Positions 41,761-50,853 of a DNA stretch of 64,000 nt are shown piece after piece. Each line of letters starts with the position of its first letter. Position 1 is the stretch's first letter. Source of the stretch: Cylindrospermopsis curvispora GIHE-G1 (lineage in GTDB: Bacteria; Cyanobacteriota; Cyanobacteriia; Cyanobacteriales; Nostocaceae); assembly GCF_014489415.1 (NCBI RefSeq), contig NZ_CP060822.1, forward strand, positions 1,746,311 to 1,810,310. The letters are read 5' to 3'. The notes under the pieces were generated by a model that saw only the letters and a list, made by a program, of their open reading frames with translations, searched no databases and had not been told where the DNA came from. Both the position numbers and the translations under genes were made by a program.

Positions 41761-43896
41761 ATGTCTCCAATTTGTCATTGTCTTATCGGTCTTCCTGGTT
41801 CCGGAAAGTCAACCTTTGCTCGTCAGTGGGTGGAATATGATCCTAATTGTGTAATAATCTCTACAGATACAATTCGGGGGGAGTTGTTTGGTGATGAAAG
41901 TATACAAGGTGATTGGAATTTAATTGAACAGGAGGTATTGAATAGGGTTAAAGTTGCTGTTGCTTCTGGTCGTTCTGTAATTTATGATGCTACAAATTTT
42001 AAGCGATCGCAACGTATGGATATATTGCAAAAGTTTGCATGTGTAGGTGCAGAAACTTGGATGGGTTGGTATTTAAAAATACCCTTAGATGAATGTTGCC
42101 GCAGAAATGAACAGCGACAACGGCAAGTTGGTAAAAACATAATTGAGAGTTTCAACAAGCAGTTAATAAACTTTGAACCCATTGAAGCAGAGGGTTTTGC
42201 TAAAGTAAATGTTGTGCCAATGGTAAATGGCAAATATGACTTTTCTCTAGTTGCAAAACAGATTAAAAGTTTACCTCGTTCTATTGTTAATCGTCGTAAT
42301 TGTAGCCAGAAGAAAACTTTACATCACTATTCTGGTTTAATTGATTTTGAACGATTAATGTATTTGATTTCGTTAATTATTAAATTCCCTGGGTTGGGTT
42401 TACTCCATGAAATTAATCCTGATCTTTTACAAAAGGAGTTAGTTGGTAATGTTCAACCTATAACAGATTCTTTAGATGAAATATCTGCATTAATGTCGCG
42501 TAAGTATCATTCTATTTATGCTCAACCCGAAGCTTTAGCTAATGATTTGCAATGGTTAGAAAAAAATGGAATTCTTAATGAACAAGGATTAGCATCAGAA
42601 ATTTTGGTTGGTGAATATACAGGAAATATTGATAAATTTGAGGCACATACCTATTCTGATAGTGATGCCTTTTTACGATTAATAACAATTATTCGCTGTT
42701 TGGTACACTTCCCTTGTTTTCGCCATGAGGAAGACGAGGATAAAACAGTTCAAGAGATATTTTTTGAAAGCTTGAAAAAATATATTGTTGGTTTTAGTCA
42801 AGACACACTGCGTAAAGATATTCAAAGAGTTTTACACCCCTATAAAATATTACCTAAGGATATTATGAAACGTGCTTATTTTGTTGGCAATGCAATTTTA
42901 AATAAACATGAACTGGTACAGGTTTATAAAGTGCTTCGTTCTCATGCTAAAGATTTAGATGATCCTATTTCTTTATCTATTTATGAAGGGATTGAGAAAA
43001 AGTTAGAATTAAGTCAAATATTGCGTCCTCAGAAGAACAAAAAAGCAGATTCTAAAGAGCCTGGTGAATCAGAGTCTCAGGATTCTACTCAAACCGATTC
43101 TGAGGACTATACTGATGATTACCGAGTGAGAGCGATCGCTGATAGTCCCGGTATTGATCTGGAAAAATTGTCAGACAACGCAGCTTACAAGAAACTAGAT
43201 CAACTTACCGAAGCTATTTTATCAGGTCAATTATTAGAACTTATCCGCTTTGCAAATACAGGACGTCATCTTAATGATCCCTATCCTAACCAACTATTCC
43301 AAGTCTGGCCTTTACAAATTGTATTTTCAAAAATAGGCTGGTATTTAGGCTACGAAACCAAAGGTGGAAAAGCTGATAAATTATTTAGATTTGAGCGATT
43401 AGATCGCTTTTCTATTAATGAGTATTTACCAACAAAACGCGACAAAAAAGAACAGAAAGCAGCTTTATCTAAATTAGAAAAATTATACCAATCTAGCTAT
43501 AGTTTATTTTTAGGTAATAGCGTTGACGAACAGCAAAAGTATTTAAATCCTAAACAACGTTCTTCTGTAGAAATTACAGTAGAAATATGGTGTGAAGAAA
43601 GCATTTTTAATTTTCTGAGTGAAAGAACTAAACGATTACCTCATAATAAAATTAAATTCTCAAAGCGATCAGGAAAAAGAATTTCACAAGGGGAGACGAT
43701 ATTTGTTTTACCACTAACAGAAGATTCTAAGTATCCTTATTGTTGCCAACTGACTTTACCCTGTTGGAGTATTGAGGATATAGACCTCAGACGTTGGATT
43801 ATTGGTTTTGGAGATAAAGTTAAGGTTGTACAACCATTGGAGATTCGGGAACAAATTAAGTTAATGGCGGATGGGATTAATAAGCTATATCAGTAG
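41761..43896 (+). CDS. P-loop kinase-WYL fusion protein, candidate CRISPR regulator
   Basis: A 711-residue protein. Residues 1-165 form an AAA_33/polynucleotide-kinase-like P-loop domain with Walker A GLPGSGKST (10-18), STDTIRGELFGD and YDATNF (75-80). A middle helical part contains winged-helix-like segments (PEALANDLQWLEKNGIL near 256 and TLRKDIQRVL near 349). A Ser/Glu-rich linker (425-455) leads to a WYL domain with PLQIVFSKIGWYLGYE (517-531) and a C-terminal extension ending VVQPLEIREQIKLMADG. WYL domains sense nucleic acid or nucleotide ligands, and WYL proteins regulate some CRISPR loci. The start ATG at 41761 follows an AT-rich region. Confidence 0.8.
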   Translation: MSPICHCLIGLPGSGKSTFARQWVEYDPNCVIISTDTIRGELFGDESIQGDWNLIEQEVLNRVKVAVASGRSVIYDATNFKRSQRMDILQKFACVGAETWMGWYLKIPLDECCRRNEQRQRQVGKNIIESFNKQLINFEPIEAEGFAKVNVVPMVNGKYDFSLVAKQIKSLPRSIVNRRNCSQKKTLHHYSGLIDFERLMYLISLIIKFPGLGLLHEINPDLLQKELVGNVQPITDSLDEISALMSRKYHSIYAQPEALANDLQWLEKNGILNEQGLASEILVGEYTGNIDKFEAHTYSDSDAFLRLITIIRCLVHFPCFRHEEDEDKTVQEIFFESLKKYIVGFSQDTLRKDIQRVLHPYKILPKDIMKRAYFVGNAILNKHELVQVYKVLRSHAKDLDDPISLSIYEGIEKKLELSQILRPQKNKKADSKEPGESESQDSTQTDSEDYTDDYRVRAIADSPGIDLEKLSDNAAYKKLDQLTEAILSGQLLELIRFANTGRHLNDPYPNQLFQVWPLQIVFSKIGWYLGYETKGGKADKLFRFERLDRFSINEYLPTKRDKKEQKAALSKLEKLYQSSYSLFLGNSVDEQQKYLNPKQRSSVEITVEIWCEESIFNFLSERTKRLPHNKIKFSKRSGKRISQGETIFVLPLTEDSKYPYCCQLTLPCWSIEDIDLRRWIIGFGDKVKVVQPLEIREQIKLMADGINKLYQ

Positions 43897-43970
43897 TTTT
43901 GAATGAGTTGTTTTATAAAGAGCAGATGCAAAGAGAAGAGACTTTACAAGGAGGGAGTGCGTTGGCGAAA

Positions 43971-44180
43971 TTAGTCTAAATCTTCTTCAATCAAACCAGC
44001 ATCTTTCAAAATACTTTTCAGTGTACCCGTAGGTAGATCACGATTTCCATGAACAGGTATAGAAAGAATCACACTCATACCTTCCCTAACATAGATATGA
44101 TGACTACCTGTAATCCTTTTTAGATTCCATCCATAGCGTTCAACAATCTTACACAGAGACTTACCAGAAACGGATTTCAT
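43971..44180 (-). CDS. hicA: HicA mRNA interferase toxin
   Basis: A 69-residue toxin of the HicA family with a double-stranded RNA-binding-like fold. The catalytic histidine is in ITGSHHIYVRE (about residues 23-33), and the C-terminus LPTGTLKSILKDAGL is typical. It lies downstream of its antitoxin, overlapping it by 4 bases. Confidence 0.9.
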   Translation of the reverse strand: MKSVSGKSLCKIVERYGWNLKRITGSHHIYVREGMSVILSIPVHGNRDLPTGTLKSILKDAGLIEEDLD

Positions 44181-44383
44181 AAAGATAACTCAATTAACTG
44201 TTTTTGTGGTTCAACTTCTTCTTGCTGACTAGCAACTTCTAACCAACCTTGAACAGCATCTTTCAACATTTCTAATAAATGTTCGTAACTTTCACCCCAG
44301 GTATGACATCCTGGTAAAGCTGGTACAGAACCACACCATACACCGTCTTCTTCCCAAATAATTGCTTTTATTTTCATAGCCAA
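44177..44383 (-). CDS. hicB: HicB-type antitoxin
   Basis: A 68-residue protein with the HicB partial RNase H-like fold: AIIWEEDGVWCGSVPALPGC and HTWGESYEHLLEMLKDAV. It lacks a long C-terminal DNA-binding domain, so it is a short HicB. It is transcribed first and overlaps hicA. Confidence 0.88.
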   Translation of the reverse strand: MAMKIKAIIWEEDGVWCGSVPALPGCHTWGESYEHLLEMLKDAVQGWLEVASQQEEVEPQKQLIELSL

Positions 44384-44598
44384 TTCCTTGAACTAACGAT
44401 ATTTTAGCGCAGAAGGAGTCAGACGTACCAGTTTAATAAAAATGAATAATCGCTGTTTGGGGAGTTGAGGAGGTGCGATCTTATAGCTTATTGTAGGCGA
44501 TCGCTCTCATATTTTAAATTTCTCCCCATTCCCTAGCATCAATAAAAATAGAAAGATGCTTTTTATTGCTCGTGGCAATAATTACCTAAAGACAATGC
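44384..44598. other. Region beyond the leader-distal end of the CRISPR array
   Basis: No gene is seen. A 9-bp inverted repeat CAATAAAAA/TTTTTATTG (44540-44568) could end array transcription coming from the right, though the stem is weak. A HIP1-like GGCGATCGCT lies near 44497. Confidence 0.35.
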
Positions 44599-45822
44599 GT
44601 TTCTATTGATTCCACTTCCCAGAGGGAAGCGGGGAGATTAACAGTGTAAATGATTTTTTGTAGGAGATTAAGGCGTTTCCATTGATTCCACTTCCCAGAG
44701 GGAAGCGGGGAACAGCTTTCCAAGACTTCTGACCCGCAGTTAGTTATGAAGTTTCCATTGATTCCACTTCCCAGAGGGAAGCGGGGAGCCGCGCGCCTTA
44801 CACTTTAAGTTACCTGTAAAAAAGATGTTTCCATTGATTCCACTTCCCAGAGGGAAGCGGGGCACCGAGGGCCAAGAGGCTCTACTCTCCATCACCCACG
44901 GTTTCCATTGATTCCACTTCCCAGAGGGAAGCGGGGAGGATTTAAAAAATGACAGCAGAAAAAAATCAGGAGGTTTCCATTGATTCCACTTCCCAGAGGG
45001 AAGCGGGGATACAGCGGTTTCTTTGGTCGAGAAATCAAGGCTACGTTTCCATTGATTCCACTTCCCAGAGGGAAGCGGGGGGATATAGAACCCCTGCCCG
45101 CTCCAGTAGAACTCATGTTTCCATTGATTCCACTTCCCAGAGGGAAGCGGGGAAAGAAGGTCGTGAAGGTTTTAGCAAGAACGTTCAAGTTTCCATTGAT
45201 TCCACTTCCCAGAGGGAAGCGGGGAATTTTAATCCATATGCAGAAGAGGAAGAGAAGGAAGGTTTCCATTGATTCCACTTCCCAGAGGGAAGCGGGGTAA
45301 ATAAAGACCGGATGAGGTTTCACTACCTAGCTAAGGTAGTTTCCATTGATTCCACTTCCCAGAGGGAAGCGGGGCCTCGATGGTACTATCAGGATCTCAA
45401 AGATCATTTTGGTTTCCATTGATTCCACTTCCCAGAGGGAAGCGGGGGGTATTTTATACGCCTATTGAAACCGTTAGGTACTAGCGAAAGTTTCCATTGA
45501 TTCCACTTCCCAGAGGGAAGCGGGGTTATATTTTTGTTCGCTCTGGCCCTTGGCAATCTATCTACGTTTCCATTGATTCCACTTCCCAGAGGGAAGCGGG
45601 GTTCTAATACTTCGTTGGGTAATGCGGTGGGTAATGTCAGTTTCCATTGATTCCACTTCCCAGAGGGAAGCGGGGTATTACGCAACCAAGCTGGAATCAT
45701 CCAAGTCATCTGTTTCCATTGATTCCACTTCCCAGAGGGAAGCGGGGACTACCAATTGTAAAGGACTTAGTAACTAGGGAATATTTGTTTCCATTGATTC
45801 CACTTCCCAGAGGGAAGCGGGG
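44599..45822 (-). CRISPR. CRISPR array, 17 repeats and 16 spacers, read on the minus strand
   Basis: The repeat is 36 bases; on the plus strand it begins GTTTCCATTGATTCC and ends AGAGGGAAGCGGGG. Starts are at 44599, 44675, 44751, 44827, 44901, 44973, 45045, 45117, 45189, 45262, 45339, 45412, 45490, 45566, 45640, 45712 and 45787. Spacers are 36-42 bases. The complement ends in ATGGAAAC, as expected for a crRNA 5' tag, and can form a stem (CTTCCC/GGGAAG, up to 9 bp with a G-U pair). The only altered repeat is the leftmost (C to T at position 6), as expected at the leader-distal end, so the leader is on the right. Confidence 0.97.
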
Positions 45823-46236
45823 ACCTCCATTTTAAGCCCTTACCCTGACTGGTGTCTAGACCCACTTTGCGAAGGTCAGCAAATTTTCTCTGTTTTTCAC
45901 CCCTACCACCCTCAAAATAATGGCTGAAACCCTTACACCACAAGGCTGCGAGGTTCCCGACGAAATAATAGGCATTCCAGCGTTTTTTGCTGACCTTCGC
46001 ATTTCATTCGTTAATCACTGAATTTACTGTCATTAATATCACTTTAGCCCTTAATTAATACTCAATAAATAATCTCAATACTAATCGTTAATTAACCCAT
46101 CTAGCTATATCATTATAACTGATTCATGCTCAAATAACTAGTATTCAAAAACAAAAATTTTATTGTATATTTTATTTTTGCTTAGACTAAAGTAAACAGA
46201 TATCATATAGATTAAAACTTTACCTAGCATGAATAC
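45823..46236 (-). promoter_or_regulatory. CRISPR leader
   Basis: The 414 bases between the first repeat (45822) and cas2 hold no gene. A 16-bp inverted repeat, TGCGAAGGTCAGCAAA (45868-45883) and TTTGCTGACCTTCGCA (45986-46001), brackets 102 bases. Next to the array, CCCTTACCCTGACTGGTGT (45837-45855) is nearly repeated at 48063-48081. The region beyond 46001 is AT-rich and probably contains the promoter for precursor crRNA. Confidence 0.75.
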
Positions 46237-46518
46237 TCAGATAATAATAGAATTGGGTAATTGCACTATGGGTACTCCCACTCCCCAAGCTTCTATTTGA
46301 GGAATGGTATGTTTAGATAAAGGATAAAATCTAATATTATCCTCTTGTAACTTGATAATCTTTTTCAGTCGGGAATGCAAATCACGATATTGCTGTGTGC
46401 TTAGTTGACACTCAAATACGGAATACTGCACTCGCTGACCATAACCTTCTAGTAAATCAGCTACTTTCTTGCGCCTTTTATCATCAGGAACATCGTAGGC
46501 AATTACATATAAAAACAT
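46237..46518 (-). CDS. cas2: Cas2 adaptation protein
   Basis: About 93 residues from ATG 46518 (MFLYVIAYDVPDDKRRKKVA), the standard Cas2 ferredoxin-like start with the conserved Asp; a longer start at 46533 is possible. QYSVFECQLS is the second typical segment. It works with Cas1 in spacer integration. It lies between cas1 and the leader. Confidence 0.93.
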   Translation of the reverse strand: MFLYVIAYDVPDDKRRKKVADLLEGYGQRVQYSVFECQLSTQQYRDLHSRLKKIIKLQEDNIRFYPLSKHTIPQIEAWGVGVPIVQLPNSIII

Positions 46519-46599
46519 AATTAGAAGTACCACTTAATAATACCATAAACTTATAATGTAATTCAGCATAAAATTAAGACATTCTGCTGTAAAGAAAAA

Positions 46600-47592
46600 C
46601 TAATGTATTCTATATGGACGATAGTGATGGGCAGGATTGTAAACAAACTGCTTAAAAGCTCTTACCTGTTGAGTGAGTAAGTCCCACTTTGGTTGTTTAG
46701 TTCCATCCTCCGTTTGTACTTCCTCTGTCATTCTTTGCAAAAAAGCTTGTAAAAACTTTTTTCTTCCTGAATTATTTAAATAACATCCCCCTTTTATAAA
46801 CTCAAAATCAGCTCCTACATCAAAAATATTGCGATTGATTAACCACATAACCAATGAGTCTATTAATGGGGAGCGAAACTCTTCAATTAAATCAGAAGCT
46901 AATGCTGGATGACCATCATGACCTTGATGCAAACAACCATAGTAAGGATCTAAACCTTGAATTTCTATTAGTGCCAATAGATGATTCCAAAGCACTTGAT
47001 ATCCAAAACTCAACATGGCGTTGACCTGGTTTCCAGGGGGACGACGACTGCGACCTAAAAAAATAAAATTCTCGTTGCTAAGACATTCCCCAAAAGCTGA
47101 AAAATATTGGGCAGCACCAGCGCCTTCTATCCCCATTAGTCTCTCACAACTGTCAGCTGATGCAGTTTGCTCTGCTAAATAATTAAGGCTTTCTAAAACA
47201 CGTTCTAAATTAGCAGATGCTGTTTTTTTCTTCTGTCTTTGCAATAATACTCTACTGTTCTTTATTTTACTTTTAATAATCTCCCTCGCTGTTACTAATT
47301 TTTCCATAGCAGAAAGTTGTTGTTGATAACGAGACAGTTGGCGATATCCTCTCGATATTGGTAAAATTCTGCCATAGCAGTAACCCATTCTGGATAAATA
47401 GGCAATAGGAATGTCGCGCAACAAACAGGCTCGAACTACTTGAGTGGTTACCTGGGAACTACCAAATATTAGTATCTGTTCTAATAAGGGTAACTGCACT
47501 TGTGCTTGTGTAACTTCACCTCTTTTTACCACTAATATCTCTTTTTGCAAGCAAATGTAGCAGTTTTGCTCAGAAACATACAGGGTTTGCAT
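46600..47592 (-). CDS. cas1: Cas1 integrase
   Basis: A 330-residue Cas1 from ATG 47592 (MQTLYVSEQNCYICLQKEIL). The active-site residues are in GIEGAGAAQYF (Glu), LHQGHDGHPALASDL (His) and IEEFRSPLID (acidic). The N-terminal beta domain and C-terminal helical domain are complete. The start overlaps the csx18 stop as TAATG. The frame stays open upstream into csx18 but without Cas1 similarity. Confidence 0.95.
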   Translation of the reverse strand: MQTLYVSEQNCYICLQKEILVVKRGEVTQAQVQLPLLEQILIFGSSQVTTQVVRACLLRDIPIAYLSRMGYCYGRILPISRGYRQLSRYQQQLSAMEKLVTAREIIKSKIKNSRVLLQRQKKKTASANLERVLESLNYLAEQTASADSCERLMGIEGAGAAQYFSAFGECLSNENFIFLGRSRRPPGNQVNAMLSFGYQVLWNHLLALIEIQGLDPYYGCLHQGHDGHPALASDLIEEFRSPLIDSLVMWLINRNIFDVGADFEFIKGGCYLNNSGRKKFLQAFLQRMTEEVQTEDGTKQPKWDLLTQQVRAFKQFVYNPAHHYRPYRIH

Positions 47593-47873
47593 TAACGCCA
47601 CCAACGTTGTAAATTTGACTTCTTGACAGCAGAATATTCGTTTCCACCAGCTTCCATATCTTTCCTCGATTCTGACTGTAACCACCATACTATCCTATCA
47701 GCAATATTGGATACAAAATAAGTAGCAAATGTTATCAGTATTGTATTGATAATAACTGCTGCTAATCCCAAGGGCGCAATCAATAAAATTACCAAGGTGA
47801 TAATTCCATTAACAACGGCAACAGAAATGTTTCTAAGAGTGGCAGAGCGACGTGAAATATACACAATTATCAA
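47592..47873 (-). CDS. csx18: Csx18-like small membrane protein
   Basis: A 93-residue protein starting IIVYISRRSATLRNISVA, with a hydrophobic segment (about residues 18-50, VNGIITLVILLIAPLGLAAV) and a charged tail ending LQRWWR. Position directly before cas1 and this sequence type match the cyanobacterial Csx18 family, whose function is unknown. It is translationally coupled to cas1 through TAATG. Confidence 0.68.
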   Translation of the reverse strand: MIIVYISRRSATLRNISVAVVNGIITLVILLIAPLGLAAVIINTILITFATYFVSNIADRIVWWLQSESRKDMEAGGNEYSAVKKSNLQRWWR

Positions 47874-48197
47874 GTTCCTTATTGATTTTTCTCAAGGTGT
47901 AAAACTGGGGAGCGGAAAGTATTAAACTTTTTCAATCCGTAGATTAAATTGCTTTGAGATAGAAGACTGCAATGTAACAATATAACACAAGTTTTGTAGC
48001 CATAGTCATATACGGCTGAGGTAAGTCAGAAAGTCTACCTAGCACTCACTTCTAGCCATTAACCTTTACCCTAATTGGTGTTCCCCACTAGAGGAAAGTC
48101 TGTGATATGTCAAGAATTGTTACAAAACTGAGCTTTTGTTAAAAGTGTACCTTCTAAGTATGTACTATATAGAATAAGCAAACACGAGTTAGAGAAA
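47874..48197. promoter_or_regulatory. Divergent region between csx18-cas1 and Cmr locus B
   Basis: No gene is seen. CCTTTACCCTAATTGGTGT (48063-48081) matches the leader segment 45837-45855 at 16 of 19 positions in the same orientation. AT-rich promoter-like DNA (TACTATATAGAAT, 48163-48175) precedes the cas10 start. Confidence 0.5.
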
Positions 48198-49814
48198 ATG
48201 GGTAAGTATAGTGTTGTCACTTTTGCTCCCGTACAAGGTTTCATCGAAAAGTCCCGTAAACTACGAGACTTGTATGGTGCATCCCTGATTTTATCTTATT
48301 TAAGTAAAAAAATAGCCAAACATGTGGATCAAGATCCAGATTTAAGGCTAATTTCTCCCGCAAGTCCTAACATTCTCAAGGGAATGCCCAATCGTATTCT
48401 AATTAAGGGGGAACTCACAAAAGAAACAGCTGAGCATATTATACTCTGTTCCTGGAAGGAATTACTAAAACATTGCCGAGAATGGATAGAGGGTAATATT
48501 ACCAACTGTGGTCCATATTACTGGGAGAGAGAATGGAGTTTATGGGGTTCCCACGCATGGGAAGTATTCCAAGGCTCTGGTGATACTATTATTGCTGCAA
48601 TGTCTGACCTAGAAGTTAAAAAGTTATCCCGCGATTGGAGCGCTGTCAATTGGATTGGCGAAAGTTCTAGTTTAAGTGGATCCGATGGTATTGCATTCCC
48701 TGATCTGGGCTCAAGTCATCGCAATCCTCAAACTTTGAATTATGGGTGGGAAAAAGAACAAATTCAAAATTTCTATACTGAATTAGCTAAATTAACCGAC
48801 AATACGGAGGAAGAAAATCCCGAAGGTAAATTTATTGCAGTCAATGAAAAACTCAGTATTCCCGAACTGGTTAAACGTCTCATAACATGGCACGAAATTC
48901 AAAAGGGAATTAATATAGAGCGATCGCTCACAAATTTTAGAGAAATACAACGTAAACCAACGGAAACCTTTAAGGGTCAGTGGACAGGATGGTTTATGGG
49001 GGATGGTGATAGAGTCGGATATCACTTGCAAAAACTAGCTAGGATGGAAGATCCTGATACTGCAATTCACAATTTCAGCCTAGCTATACGACAATGGGGT
49101 AGAGATTTTGAACGAGGATTCGATTTAGGTAAGGTAGTTTATGCTGGTGGTGATGACTTTTTAGGGGTAATTTATAGTCAAGATCCTAGTCTTTCTGTCT
49201 CCCCATTAACTGCTTATGAGTGGTTGCTGGGTTTAAATGATACATGGAAAAAACATGAACAAGAAATTTCATTGAGTGTTGGTTTTGTCTGGGTAGCAGG
49301 TAGTGTGCCTCAGCGAGATGTTTTACAACACTGTCGGGAAGCTGAAAAAGTAGCTAAGTCTCGGGGAAGAAATAGGATAACTATGCGCATACTATTTAAC
49401 AGTGGTCAGTATGTTCAGTGGACTTGTCCTTGGGACTATTTGGATATTCTAACCAAATACAAAGACAGAGAAGGAAAAGCAAATTGGAGTCACATTTATC
49501 AAGATTTGGCATATTTAAAATCCCGGCGTGCTTTTGATATTGATGATCGTACTAATGTCAATAAAACTAAACTGGTTGAAATAACAGCCTTGGTAACAGC
49601 TTTGCATTTTTTAGATCTTTACTTCCCTAGTCAAGATTCTGAACCAAGTTTGGTTACTACCTTGATCAATCAAATGAATAAAAATCAAGAGGAATTAGCT
49701 CAAAAATTATCAGGATTTAGTGATGATGCTGATACCATAGAAAAGGCAAAAGCTATTATTGATTGGATTACGGACTTAGTAGAAGTAGGTTGGCATTTAT
49801 GTTCAATTACTTAA
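48198..49814 (+). CDS. cmr2: Cas10/Cmr2 lacking the HD domain, type III-B locus B
   Basis: Only 538 residues. It begins directly in the first palm domain (VVTFAPVQGFIEKSRKLRD, residues 6-24), so the N-terminal HD nuclease domain is absent. The second palm retains GDGDRVG (268-274) and the cyclase motif AGGDD (316-320), so cyclic oligoadenylate synthesis is possible while DNA cleavage is not. It is the first gene of a tight plus-strand operon. Its sequence is very different from the locus A protein, so it is not a recent duplication. Confidence 0.9.
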   Translation: MGKYSVVTFAPVQGFIEKSRKLRDLYGASLILSYLSKKIAKHVDQDPDLRLISPASPNILKGMPNRILIKGELTKETAEHIILCSWKELLKHCREWIEGNITNCGPYYWEREWSLWGSHAWEVFQGSGDTIIAAMSDLEVKKLSRDWSAVNWIGESSSLSGSDGIAFPDLGSSHRNPQTLNYGWEKEQIQNFYTELAKLTDNTEEENPEGKFIAVNEKLSIPELVKRLITWHEIQKGINIERSLTNFREIQRKPTETFKGQWTGWFMGDGDRVGYHLQKLARMEDPDTAIHNFSLAIRQWGRDFERGFDLGKVVYAGGDDFLGVIYSQDPSLSVSPLTAYEWLLGLNDTWKKHEQEISLSVGFVWVAGSVPQRDVLQHCREAEKVAKSRGRNRITMRILFNSGQYVQWTCPWDYLDILTKYKDREGKANWSHIYQDLAYLKSRRAFDIDDRTNVNKTKLVEITALVTALHFLDLYFPSQDSEPSLVTTLINQMNKNQEELAQKLSGFSDDADTIEKAKAIIDWITDLVEVGWHLCSIT

Positions 49815-50842
49815 TTAGTATTAGTCCTTTGGGACTTATGTATGGCAGTGCGGGGGCATTTTTATCTCCGGAAAACTTAGTAGGTCGCTCTGGTGCTAAA
49901 TTCCCCCCTGAAGCTGCTACTTTGGCGGGTCTCATATTTAGCATCAATAAGGTCAATAACAAGCGATCTCAAGTAGAATTAAGAGATAATTTGTATGTAG
50001 CTGGGCCCTTTTGGGCAAAGTCAGATAATCCACAGAACTTTTTTGTTCCCATACCACGCAATAAAATTATTGGCAAAAAAGAATGGGGAGAGTGGAATAT
50101 CCAAAATGGCGAATGGTATTTGCCTAACAAGCAGGATAATAAACAAGAGGAGAAGCTAGACTATAAATTGGAGTCAGATTATAATTGGCAAACCATAGAG
50201 TCGTGGAAATTACCTACCAAAGAACTAGTCAAAGCTAGTAAACCTAGTAATGATTCTTGTAACCTTGCTAATGATCCTTGGAAATTTGTTTCTTTTCTCC
50301 ACCCGAAAATTGAGTTTTCAGCAAGACGCGTTGAAAAATCCGATGGATTGTTTTTAGAAAACTCCGTACAACTACCAGATGATGTTTGTTTAGTCTATTT
50401 ATCCACTTATGATATCGATAATGGTTGGTATAAATTCGGGGGCGAAAATCACATTGTGGAAATAACCTGTAAAAAACTTCAACCCAAAACCAAGGAATTA
50501 CTCCAACAACCCATTGGTAAAAGTTTTGCCTTATTGACACCGGGAGTATGGGGATCCAACCGTATTTCTCACCGTTATCCCCACCCAGAAGATGACAGTC
50601 ATCCCTTTCCCCAGGTTGTGCAATTACTCACAGACAAAGCAGTTCCCTATCGTTTTCGTTCCCAGGGAACTTTAGGAAGAGGACGTTATGCTGTACCTGC
50701 TGGTAGCGTTTACCTCCTCAAAGAACCCATTAATCAACCGTGGTGGAAATGGGATGAAAAATGGTTTCCTAACGAAGGTTACAGTCTCAAAAAAGTAGGC
50801 TGTGGTTTGTGTTTACCAGTAGAAATTCAGGGAATTAACTAA
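49799..50842 (+). CDS. cmr3: Cmr3, type III-B locus B
   Basis: About 347 residues from ATG 49799, which overlaps the cas10 stop by 16 bases; the frame is open 12 codons further upstream. FNYLISISPLGLMYGSAGAF at the start and FRSQGTLGRGRYAVPAGSVY near the end are Cmr3-like. It is shorter than the locus A protein. Confidence 0.82.
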   Translation: MFNYLISISPLGLMYGSAGAFLSPENLVGRSGAKFPPEAATLAGLIFSINKVNNKRSQVELRDNLYVAGPFWAKSDNPQNFFVPIPRNKIIGKKEWGEWNIQNGEWYLPNKQDNKQEEKLDYKLESDYNWQTIESWKLPTKELVKASKPSNDSCNLANDPWKFVSFLHPKIEFSARRVEKSDGLFLENSVQLPDDVCLVYLSTYDIDNGWYKFGGENHIVEITCKKLQPKTKELLQQPIGKSFALLTPGVWGSNRISHRYPHPEDDSHPFPQVVQLLTDKAVPYRFRSQGTLGRGRYAVPAGSVYLLKEPINQPWWKWDEKWFPNEGYSLKKVGCGLCLPVEIQGIN

Positions 50843-50853
50843 AGGAAGAAAAA

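Noticed and set aside
44892-45835. Open frames of 60-143 codons on both strands across the array
   Set aside because: They consist of translated CRISPR repeats (recurring PRFPLGSGINGN and IDSTSQREAG units); the 36-base repeat and many 36-base spacers keep frames open by chance.
47593-47688. Longer cas1 start upstream
   Set aside because: The extra 32 codons overlap csx18 in another frame and lack Cas1 similarity; ATG 47592 gives the standard N-terminus and TAATG coupling.
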